Notes under the pieces: generated by a model
The model's database searches: none
What the model saw: the letters and a program-made list of their open reading frames with translations, nothing else
What the model was told of the DNA's origin: nothing
Shown: positions 16,901 through 28,000 of the stretch, one piece after another
Layout: every line of letters starts with the position of its first letter
How positions within the stretch are numbered: position 1 is the first letter of the stretch
Assembly (NCBI GenBank): GCA_016191555.1
Contig: JACPVX010000057.1
Coordinates: 1 to 64,000, forward strand
Direction of reading: 5' to 3'
From: Bacteroidota bacterium
GTDB taxonomy: Bacteria > Bacteroidota > Bacteroidia > Cytophagales > Cyclobacteriaceae
Length of the DNA stretch: 64,000 nt
Position numbers and translations under genes: made by a program

Positions 16901-18964
16901 TTATCTGAATTTTACCGTCATAGACGTATAATCATCATTTATATCTTCTGAGCCTGAGAATTTATAAAGTGTACTAATTACACTTTCTTCAATTTCTTTG
17001 GAACTTTTTTCCGCATTATTTTGTAGCACCTCTGCAAGTCTTTCGTTGCCGAATTCTTCGCTCTTGTTGTTTTTGGCTTCGGTAATACCATCAGTATATA
17101 ACACCATTACATCACCCGGCTCGTAGGTAAATTCATTGTCTTCTACAAAGTTTCGATAGTCGTGGCTTCGCACCATGCCAAGTGCTGTTCCCTTATCTTT
17201 TAGGTACTCTGATTTTTGTTTGGCTGATTTATAGAGCAAAACAGGACAATGCCCTGCACGCGAATAAAATACTTTTTTGCTTTCGGTGTTGATCACAAAA
17301 TAGGTAGCGGAAATAAATGATCCACGCTCTAAACAAAATACCAAGGCTTTGTTCGCTTTGGCCATAAAATCCCGTGGGTTGGGGCCCAATTGTGCCAGGC
17401 TATGAAAGATCCCTTTCATCTGCGACATATGAAACGCTGCCGTTGTTCCTTTTCCCGACACATCGGCAATGATCAAAGCAATTTCATGATCACTGATGCG
17501 AAGTGTATCATAGTAATCACCACCTACTTCATCGGCCGAAGCTGAAAAAGCAGAGATTTCGAAATCCGGATCTTGCTCCAAGCGTGTTGGTAATAGACTT
17601 TGCTGAACTGTCTTGGCGATTTTTAATTCTTCTTTGTAGCGGGCATTTTGAAAGGCTTCTTCCATCAAGCGGAAGTTTTCAATCGAAATGCCGGCCTGGT
17701 TGGCAAAGGCAGAAACAATGCGCGTCATCTCTTTATTGAAGCCTTCCGGTAGTTCTTTTAGCAACGCTAACGTACCAATGGTTTCATCTTTTACTTTGAT
17801 GGGAAACGCTAGCAACGAACGGAAGCGCGTGCTCTTCAATGAGCTAAGATGTTTCGATAGGTTTTTTGTTTTATCGCTACTCTGGTCAAGGGCGCCTTTT
17901 ATTTTATGCTTTTCAAGGTGCGTATGAATTTCTTTGGTTTCCTTTTCGGTGATTTGGTAGGTAAACAAGCGTTGTTCATTGGCGGCACCTTTTATCTCCA
18001 GCCAGGCGGCATCGGCAAACACCGAGCTTACCGAACTTTCTAGCAGAATATTGTAAACACTTTCTTCGCTCTGCTCGGTTTGAATGGATTGGCTGATCCG
18101 CTGAAAGTTGACTACTTCTTCCAGTTTTTGCTCAAACACAGAAGAGGTAGGCAAATTGAATAACACGACTAAAAATGAAAACGACATGTACGTCAGCACA
18201 AAGGCGAGCAGCGCAATATTAAATACATGGCTTTGGAAATTGACAAACGCACCTGATTGTTGAGTGATCTGATCGGACCAAATGGTGACTGAATAGAGAA
18301 AATAAACGAGGTAAAAAATGGATAACAATAAGAGCAGCAAGCTGGTCCATTTTTGCTTAAAGTTAAGGTAGGCAACCCACCGCATATTGGCAGAAAGAAC
18401 AAGCCCCAATAAACTTGTAATCACAATAGCAATAGTCGAGATCGCCTCCGACAGAACCACATGGATGCTGTCGTATAGCAAAATCCCTAAGAGCAATAAT
18501 TCAAAAACCAACCAGGCACGAATAAGCCATTTTGATTTTTGGTATAAAATGAGGCGCTTCCAGCAGGTAAATGCTGCCAGTAAAAAGTTGATGAACAGCG
18601 CTAAGTTGATTTGGTAAACGAAATCAACAAAAAGTACATTGGATGGCAACTTGGTGCTTCCTAAAAGAAAAAGGACTAATCGTACGGCTAGTGAAATGAC
18701 GGTGGCAATCAACCCCGTGGCAAACACTTTCCAAAGCAGATCAGTAAAATTGAGACCTTCATCGCGCTCAATGCGAAATTTGTAATAGTAAAACAGCGAA
18801 ACTACATATAGGTCGAGCATGACCCTTGGGAGCCATACCGGAACATCGGGCGGAAGAGCTTTAAGGTCGCTGAAAAGAACGGTGATATCGGCAAATACCA
18901 AGATGACCCAGCATATAGCTGCGCATAGCGAAGTCAATCTTATAATGGCCTTGGTTTTGAACAT
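16901..18964 (-). CDS. Membrane-bound PP2C (SpoIIE/RsbU-type) phosphatase with GAF domain
   Basis: The 687-residue protein has about seven membrane helices (residues 8-270), a GAF-like sensor domain (about 295-435), a short helical linker (EELKIAKTVQQSLLP) and a SpoIIE-type PP2C domain. Metal-binding acidic residues are visible in GGDYYD (481-486), DVSGKG (Asp501), YTDG (Asp625) and NDDYTS (Asp677/678). It probably dephosphorylates the STAS protein encoded 36 bases downstream in response to a membrane or cytoplasmic signal. It follows the giant secreted-protein gene on the same strand, but a strong hairpin terminator separates them. Confidence 0.93.
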   Translation of the reverse strand: MFKTKAIIRLTSLCAAICWVILVFADITVLFSDLKALPPDVPVWLPRVMLDLYVVSLFYYYKFRIERDEGLNFTDLLWKVFATGLIATVISLAVRLVLFLLGSTKLPSNVLFVDFVYQINLALFINFLLAAFTCWKRLILYQKSKWLIRAWLVFELLLLGILLYDSIHVVLSEAISTIAIVITSLLGLVLSANMRWVAYLNFKQKWTSLLLLLLSIFYLVYFLYSVTIWSDQITQQSGAFVNFQSHVFNIALLAFVLTYMSFSFLVVLFNLPTSSVFEQKLEEVVNFQRISQSIQTEQSEESVYNILLESSVSSVFADAAWLEIKGAANEQRLFTYQITEKETKEIHTHLEKHKIKGALDQSSDKTKNLSKHLSSLKSTRFRSLLAFPIKVKDETIGTLALLKELPEGFNKEMTRIVSAFANQAGISIENFRLMEEAFQNARYKEELKIAKTVQQSLLPTRLEQDPDFEISAFSASADEVGGDYYDTLRISDHEIALIIADVSGKGTTAAFHMSQMKGIFHSLAQLGPNPRDFMAKANKALVFCLERGSFISATYFVINTESKKVFYSRAGHCPVLLYKSAKQKSEYLKDKGTALGMVRSHDYRNFVEDNEFTYEPGDVMVLYTDGITEAKNNKSEEFGNERLAEVLQNNAEKSSKEIEESVISTLYKFSGSEDINDDYTSMTVKFR

Positions 18965-18970
18965 TTATTC

Positions 18971-19002
18971 AGCAAAAAGCCAATCGGGATACGATTGGCT
19001 TT
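18971..19002 (-). terminator. Intrinsic terminator of the giant T9SS cargo gene
   Basis: A perfect 11-bp stem, AAAGCCAATCG / CGATTGGCTTT with a five-base loop, is followed on the minus strand by a run of five T residues. It lies 40 bases after the stop of the giant gene and ends seven bases before the start codon of the phosphatase gene. It could therefore also hinder the phosphatase ribosome site unless transcription starts downstream of it. Confidence 0.8.
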
Positions 19003-19041
19003 GCAATATCAAAAAAAGGAAGTCCTTAGAAAAATAAAAAA

Positions 19042-22000
19042 TCAGGGAATTACAATCTTCTTTCTCCAACTGTTTTTAGAATTAACAACTACGATGTAAA
19101 CACCAGAAGGCAATGAGCTTAAAGTAATCAGCTTTTTGAGCGATCCATCCGCATCGGCTACATAGTTTGACTGGTGAACCTGGGAACCTTGCAAAGTTAG
19201 GATTGTAAGGGCTACTTCTTGGTTTGGAAGGATCGAGCTAAGTTCGACATTAAGTTGGTTGTTGACTACCGGATTAGGATACAATTTGAGTTGTGCTACT
19301 CCATTTGAGTTGTCAATCATTTGAGGTTCAGAGTAGGTAGATTTTTTATCAAAATCGGTTTGCTTAAGTCGATAGTATGAGGTGCCTAGCAAGGGTGCTT
19401 CATCGAGTTCAAAATAGGTAGATGTTGAATTGTAGGTGCCTTTTCCTTTGATAGTTTTTAACGGCTTAAATTCTTCGCCATCGGAGGATCTTTCAATCGT
19501 AAAGAAGTCATTATTCAATTCTGAAGCAGTGCCCCACATGATTGCCACCCCATTTGATTGTAATGAAACATTGAAATAGGTTAGCTCAATTGGAAGTGGA
19601 GTTGATACGATGTTAGTCGTGGTGACTCTAAAATCCCCAGTCAGTTCCGCTAAAGACAAACCTGTTCTGTTAGCCGTTGGGTTGGTGGCGGTGCCGGTCG
19701 CAGCAACGTGAGTACCGACTGTGGTGACAGTACTGGCTCCATTGCTCACAGCTAATCGTATATCTGACAATGTGCCTGCGGACAAGCCTGTCATGGTAGC
19801 ACTAATATCGTACGTTCCGCCCGTAATAGCAGACGATGATCCAACAAACTGAGCATTGTGTTTGCGAACAATGTTTGTTCCTGCGTCATCAAAAACTGGA
19901 GAAAGATCAGTAACACCTGACGCCTCAATATGTGTAACGCAGTAGGAACCAGTGCCTGTAGGGCTTGCGGTGCTGTTGATTGTGAATGGACGATAAGATG
20001 ATGCCGTTGCCGCCCCTGTCGGGAACAGCCCGTATAAATTTCCACTTGCACTAGAAATGGTGGTAGATGCCGGCCAATAACGGCAAAGTGTACCTCCGTA
20101 TATCCAATTAGTGGTCGTACTAGCCGAGCGACTTAATGTTGAGGCGGCTCCGCTTGAGCCTAACGTTAGAGTATTTCCGGCTAGGTTTACTATACCGGAA
20201 TTCATGGTTAATACATTCGTGACTGTTGTATTGTTACTTACCGTGATTTGAGGTGAAGTTACGAATGAATTATTGAAGCCGAGTCCGTAGAATGTTGTTG
20301 AAGAAGTTCCTCCAACAGTTTGAGCGATTGTACCATTTAGTGTAACAGTGCCACCCGATCCTGCTGTAAAAGTTCCATCGTTGATCCAGTTTTTAGCAAG
20401 GTCGATGTTCCTCCCGAACGAATTGGTGAGGGAACTACCAGAGTTAATAGTCACGTTTCCGTTTACAATTAAATCGATATTCGTCATGGTAACACCTGCC
20501 GATGAAATCAAAAGATTATTGTACGTACTCCGACTGTTCATGGCAATGGCCGCAGCATATTCGATCGTGCCACCTGTAGCCGAAGTGAAGGTAGTATAGG
20601 TTCCGGCAGGCAATGTACTGGTTGATGTGCGCATTGTTCCTGTACCTGTGATAGAGCCAATATTATGTCCTGTCGTTGTGACCACGAGCAAGCCGGATAG
20701 TTGTGTTGTAAAAGCACTTTGGCCTAAAATATCTAAATTGATTCTGGCAGCAGGAAGGATCACAACAGGTCGGTTAGTTGGAGCAGTACTTAACGGTGCG
20801 CCATTTCCAGTGGAGCTTAGAGTCCAGTTTGCAGCAGTTGCCCAACCTCCACCTGATAATAGGTTAGCGACTGTTGTCGGATTACTTACTCCATCAGCAT
20901 CTGCAAACCTGCTATATACCGGTGCGATAGGAGTGGGCAGGGTAGCTAGTGTTCCATATGTATAATCAAATTGCCCATTAATGGTAGGTAAAACAGTATT
21001 TAGCGTTCCGCTGCTAAAAGTCAAAACAGTATTCGACCCTGGGGTCGTAAAACTTCCGCCACCTACCCATCCTACAGGATTGAGGGCATCTAAGTAAGAT
21101 CCGATTAATGTTCCCGATGCACCTCCTATCAAACCAGTAGGAACCTGAAAGGACACTGTCCCCGTTGCATTATGCGTTAACCCACTGCCTTTTTTTATTT
21201 GCCAATAATAACTCAATAGTTGTTCGCCTATAGGGTTGGCCGTAGGGTGTTGTTTGTCAACCGGAACGACTGTATAAGACCCAGCGCCTGTTACATTCAA
21301 ACTTGTAAAGGTAACGGGTGTGTAGTTTGTTCTGGTTCCTACCGTGTATACAAATGAAGGTGTAGTACCTATTGGCCAGTTTCTTAGAACACCTAAGTCG
21401 CTGGAGACACCATTTGTCTTTATAAATCTGTTCACTCCGGCATTATTGACGCTGGCGCCAGAAGCCAATGTTAACAAATTTGAACCAATGAAAAGGTATC
21501 GATTGGTACCAAATGTGGTAAAGTCCAACACACCATTAATGGTAAGGTTTCCATTGACCGTAATCGTTTTTGTAGTTGGGGCAGCGGCAGCTACTCCCAA
21601 TGAGAGGTTTGTGAACGACCCGTTTGAACTTGTGATAGTATGGGTAGTGGCTGCACTGGAGAAGTTTATTGAGCCCGAGCCTACCTGACTGCTATTGTTG
21701 GTAATGTTACCACTGACCGTGAGTACCAACGAGCCCACATCTAGAATACCACTCAAAATATTCAGGTTGTTCAATGTGGGTGCTGTTCCTGATAGGGTGA
21801 GTGTAGTTCCCCCAGTTTTACTTACCGTCATATTGGTGAAAGTACTGGTAGCTGAAAGGGTTCCAGCCTGAGCACCTGTTCCATTGAAGGTAGTGGTGTT
21901 AGTGCCTCCGGTGTAAGTTCCTGCTATATTTAAATTTCCAGCAATGGTGACATCCAAATTGTTAGTGACCAAAACGGAAGGTGACTGAATGGCAAGCGTA

Positions 22001-25000
22001 CCGGCCAGAATCATTGGGTTCGAAAAGAGGTTGGCAGTTTGTGCACCTGCCCCTCCACCAATCACTGTGAAATTTCCAATGGAAGGAGCAATGTTAACTC
22101 GAATATTGTTTTGAGCGGCAGCGCTATTCAATCCTACAGCTATAGTACTGGCGGCTGAGACATTGCTCGTGATTGGATTGATAAATAAATCGGCATAGCC
22201 CGTGCCATTGGTTTGCCTTTGTACTGTTAATGCACTTGTTCCTGTTAAGGTAAAGCTGCTGCCAGGGTTCGCATCGATTTCAAAAACACCGCGAGAATTG
22301 TTGGAGGCCTTACCTCCAACCGTTGTAGTTCCCCCGGTTTGATTATATACCAAGGCTCCAGATATAGTCAGGGTTGATCTTCGAATGGAACCATTTACAT
22401 TCAACGCGCCCGTACCAGAAACAATTATTGTTGGGGTGCCAGTGGCAGCATATTCAATGTCATTGTCTATGGTGTTGGCACCGTTCCCGATGTTTACGGT
22501 ACCGCCTGCTACCTCTAGAGTTCCATTTAATAGTAAGTCAGCAGCAGTATTATTTGACGTCAATACATTCACCGTGCCTGCACTCACTTTCAGGTTGGTT
22601 GTAACAGGTAAGGTATAGGAAACTGCAGATGAAACGATTGTGTGAGGCCCTGTATTGTTAAAGTTAAATGTCCCGTTGGTCAACGTGAGCCATCCCGAAG
22701 TTGCCGCGGTAACAGTGCCTCCTACCGTAAAATCTACAGTTGGAGTTTGTGAAGTTCCTTTGTTGATATTCACCAAACTTAGCGTAGTGCCCCCTGAGCC
22801 CGTTCCACCAAATACTACATTATTCGATCCGGTAAATGTGATGTTCACTACACCGGTATTATTAAAATTGATGGTTCCATCGTTGGTGATACCACCGGGC
22901 GTTGTAAGTGTGTTTGTGTTGGCTGTTCCAAGGGCAACGACCGCCATGCTTGCACCATTGGCAATGCTGGTATTGCCGCCTATTGTTAGTGTAGTGGCGG
23001 AAGCAGCAACGTTTGAGAAATTAAATGTGCCTCTACTTACCGCTAAGTTACCTGTAATGGCAATAGTGCGCGCTCCATTGGTTAGCACAGTTCCAGTAAA
23101 GCCCGCCTGATTGCCTTCGGTTAGGTTATTAAAGATTGAAAGATTTGTCGCCGGAAGCGTAATAGTATTAGCTGCATTTGGATTTAATACCAGATTAAAA
23201 TAGGTCGACAAGTTGAGGTTTTGGGGGGCCGGACCTGTGGCCGGAATGGTTTTGGTAGCCCCATACCATTCCACTGTACCTCCGTTTGCTCCTAAGAAGT
23301 TGGTAAAATCGCCTGCCGGAAACATGTTAGTTACACCTGCGCCCACTGCGGCAATGCGCAATGTGCCTGTACCTGACACTACACCCCCCGTGTTTGTTCC
23401 AAAATTCAAAGAAGTAAAGGTGCTGCAATCCACCACCGAGTTTGGTCCAATGCTTAATGAACCACAGCTTCGGGCGTTTTGATCGATTATCACACCGTGG
23501 TTGTTAGAAGCGTCTCCTACTATTACAGGATTGTTAGAGCCGGGAAAATTTACACCTGCCACCGCACCGGCAGGGGCAGCCACGCCACCCAGTGCAACTG
23601 TGCTCCAGGTAGTATTTACGTTCCATGTGCCCGGAGTGGCAACAGCGGTTCTTGAATAAAACACGGTCACAGTTCCGAATGCGCCTATGTTACCGCACGT
23701 ATATTCTCCGTCTAGCTGATCGCCTACAACACCCGTACCCAGAGTCCAGCCCGTACCTGTATTGAAAGGACTGGGTTGGATAATGTTTCCGGTCATCGTC
23801 TGCGGAGTGTTGTGGTAACTCCAGTTATTTAGTGTACGATCGTATCTGGCAGCTCTGTATGCCGTGGTTGTTCCATTTTGAGTTGCCGTGCTGAAACTGT
23901 AATTGCTATGCGTAATAGTAGATCCTAGCCCGACAAATCCTGAACTGGTTACCCTCCAATAATAAACTAAGCTGGCGGTGGTAGCGGTAACGTTAGGATG
24001 CTCCGAATTTACCGGTCTGACTGTAATAGTTCCGAAGGTAGTGGCCGTAGGGATGGTAATAGAATTGGGTGTATAAAGCGTTCCTGTACCAACGGGGAAG
24101 AGCAACGGAATGCCTGCAGTCGCTTGCCTAGTTAGGCCACCCGCATTGTGAAGACCGTTGGTCAAAATTCGTTTGGTGGCCGTGAACGTTACACCTGTGC
24201 CGGCAGCAGCATCATAAATATTTCCAAGTGCTGATAAATTATTACTACCTATATTCAATGTGGTGTTGGCGCCTACCAGACGAAGAGTTCCTGTGACCGT
24301 TTGGTTTCCATTGGTGGCGATGGTGGCGTTGGTAGAGATGGTTAGGTTACCGAAAGTGCCACCGCTTCCGTTGATTGTTGAAGCCCCCGCGTTATTATAG
24401 TTAATCAGTCCTGCACCCGAATGGATTGAATTGTTAGTAAGTGTACCCGTTACCGTAATTGTTTTTCCTCCATCGGCCAAGGTGCCGGAGGTCAGCGTTA
24501 GGGCCGTAGTTATGTTAGGGAATGTGTTGCCTCCCGCTAAGGTAAGTGTTGTGCCCGCGGTTTTACTCATCACTACACTGGCTAAACTTGTAATCGTTCC
24601 ATTATGTGTCCAAGTTTGAGCTCCCGTACCGTTGAGGGTAATCACATTTGCCCCTGGAGTAAATGTAGTACCGGCTTGAATATTGAAATTGCCTCCTACG
24701 GTCAATGCAAACCCTCCACAATTAAAAGTAGGATCTAAGGCGCCATCAATTAATGTCAAATCATTTAATACGGTTAAGCCTGTAAAAGCTATTTGAGCAG
24801 GCGGGCCTGCAGAAGCAGTAGCAGCTATCATCACCGCACTTGAGGTACCGCTTTCGCGATAGATGTTCAGGTTGTATAACGGTGCACTGGAGCGAATGTC
24901 AAAAGGAAATTCTGTTCCAGCTCTTACCAAACCTGTATAGATGTTTACGGTGCCGCCTGTTACTGAATAATTGCCAGCGGAAGAACCGATGTAAATCCCG

Positions 25001-28000
25001 CCTCCAACATTGGTTGGCTTGGCTACATTTAATGTTCCTCCCGACATCTGAAAAGTGCTTCCCGCTGCTGAGAGGTCGAAACGGGCAAAATTATCATTGT
25101 CGCCTCCTCCATCTAGGCCATTGTTATAGCCAACATTAAGGGTTCCCCCCGTCATGTTAAATGAAAATGTAGTTCCATTTTGTCTTCTCCTAAATTGCCA
25201 GCAAGTCACGGTTCCTCCTTCCTGCAAATAGGCTCCACCATCTTCGGAACTAATGCCCGATCCAACACCCCCATTTAATGTTCCAGCCGTTACCCTCAGT
25301 AGACCACTTAGCATAAGACGTTTGCTAGTTGCTCCCGCGTTAGCAGCATTATTATCTGTAACTGCTACGGTAACGCCCGCGCCATTTAACCAGAGGGCAC
25401 CATTTTGAGGAATGGAGAAATAGTTGTTCCCAGTAGTTAAATCCAAGTTTGCAATTGTAATGGAGCCTGTCAATTGAAGCGTTCCGTTTACGATGGATAG
25501 AGAATTGTTTGATGTTTCGTTTGGGAGCGTTCCGGAAGAACCAATATTGGTTGGTCCGAACAATCTGAAATTTGCAGTAGAGCTTGAATTTACAGTTAGG
25601 ACTGCTTGCTGGCCTGTGCCTTTATTAACGATGAATCTATAAAAATCGGTTACGCCATTGCACGTCACTGTATTGTCGGGCGCACCACTAAACGTAACAT
25701 TTACGGCATTTCCCTTTAGGCCAGTAGTATAAACAGCCCCAGAAGTATAATTGGCATTTGAAAATGCAGCATCAGTTGCGTCATAGAATTGAATGATACC
25801 ATTATTTGTAAGATTGCCAGTCAGTGAGAGTGTGTGAGGAGTTGCCGCTGTTCCTCCAGAAACAGTAATCCTTCCGCCAGTGCCGAGCGTAAGGTCACCA
25901 TTCAATGTTATTGCTCGTGTATTGGCAGTGTTGTTATTAATCTGCCAGGTAGCCGTGCCCCCTGTCGTGGTGATATCAAATGTTCCATTGACTGTAAGAT
26001 TACTTGCCATGATAAACACGGGTGCCCCTGCCGTGGCGGTTAACCGGAGTTTGTTATAAGTAGTCTGAGTCGTTGGCAAAGTACCCCCTGTATTATAATA
26101 TTCGATCGTTCCTCCCAAGGTTGAAACAAACGAAGTGTACGTTGCGGTAGGGAGCGCAACTCCATTGATTTTTAACGATCCGGTACCACTCACAACACCG
26201 AGTGTATTACCTGTAGTCGTAGACATATCTAAAGTGCCTCCTCCGTTTATGGTGGTGGCCCCAGCTACTTGTCCATTTACATCGTTAGTAATTGTAATAC
26301 CATTTAGGATCACAATTTCATCTCCTGGCTGAGGAGGCAAATTAAGGCCATTAACCAAGCTGGAACCGGAAGGATCGCTTGTCCAGTTTTGCCAGTTGCT
26401 CCACACTCCTGTCTGGTAGCTGTACCATGTATTGGGATACGATGAAATTTGAGCGATGGTGTAGTAATACGTGCCGCTAGTCAATGAGGCAGTAGCCACA
26501 CTTCCACCCGCAACGGTAAATTGGTTTGTAGGAGCAGCGATAGTAGCGATATTGCTCCAAGCTGCATTGGGCAAAGAGGCCGCTAAATACCACTCGGATG
26601 TATAGTTCGATTCGGCATCTCCTGCTGAAATATCAGTTGTATTGTTGTAATTAAATTGCCCACCTGAAAACGTGGTAGCGTTGGCATTTCCGGTGACAAT
26701 GAATCTGAAAGTTCTTCGCATTTGCCCCTGATTGCTAAGGTTGTAAATTACTTTTACCGAAAGCGTACTGTTGTTGACTGGAGCGGTTGCAATAGTTGGT
26801 ATTGAAACGGGCGTGTAACCTCCGCTACTTGTTCCAATCGGGAAAGTAAATTGCCAAGGAGCCACTGCATTGGTGGTCGTTCTAATGAGGTTACTGTTAG
26901 TTCCAGTTGTTCCATCCAATTGAATGTACCTAGTGGAGTTGTTTCCTGAAATAGTAGCTGTTGCCGAAAGTGTAATGTTGGCATTGGTACCAACTATTAA
27001 GATACCATTTGCGCTAAAGCTTAATGTTGTATTTACAAGTATATTCTGGTTGACGTTAAGGTTTGAAGATCCAGTTGTATTTACATCTAGGTTTCTAAAA
27101 GTGTATGTGCCTGTTCCGCTAAGTGTTTTTAAGGTAGATCCAATAAATGAGCAAACATGGCCGGTATTTCCGTTCGTTGCTTGATCAAATGTTCCACTAT
27201 TTGTTAAATCCCCCCCAACACGAAGTGTATGGACCTGAGCACCTGAATTGCCGGCTTGAAAGGCGCCACTTAAAATGGTAAAATCATTACTGACAGTTAG
27301 TGACCTTGCATTGGCATTATCACCGTAGGTAACAGTACCAGTAGCAATTCCGAGATTGTAGAAAGTGGCTGGTGTAGTGCTGGTTCCAGCAATAGCTTTG
27401 GCCGCGGCTCCTATAAAATTAAACGTATGGTTTGTGGCGGCATTGGCCGTGAAATTTAATGTCCCTCCGTTGTTTGTCAGGTTTCGACTTAGGTTAATGG
27501 TATGTGCAATAGCTCCTGTGCTTCCCGATTGAAAGGCTCCACTTGAAATAGTAAAATCATTGTTGATGTTAAGCACTCTAGCATTAGCATTATCGCCAAA
27601 TGAAATGGTGCCTGCACCCGTATTGGATAAGTTGTGGACTGTAAAATTGGTGGTTTGGGAACCACTGATTAATTTATTTGATGCACCGGTAAATGTTAAT
27701 GTGCTGGCAGCGCCAGTACCTAAGTTTATGGTGCCATTTACCGTTAAGTTGCCGGCTATATTTATTGCGTGTGCCGCGGAAGTTGCCCCTGTTTGAAAGG
27801 TTGCTCCCGAATTGACAGTAACAAAACCGTTCATGCTTAGTGTGCGGGCGGTTCCATTATTTCCAATGGTTAGGGAGCCTGATGTGCCACCACCAACAAC
27901 AAGATTGTTGATGCTAGAGGCAGGCGTAACATCTAGAGTAATGGAATGTCCATTTTGAATGGTGACCGTAGTATTGGCTATTGGTGCCGCAGAGCCAGGA

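Noticed and set aside
20348-27796. Many plus-strand open frames opposite the giant cargo gene
   Set aside because: They follow the antisense of its Thr/Gly/Asn-rich codons and show no start context, domain or conserved feature; they are shadows of the cargo reading frame.
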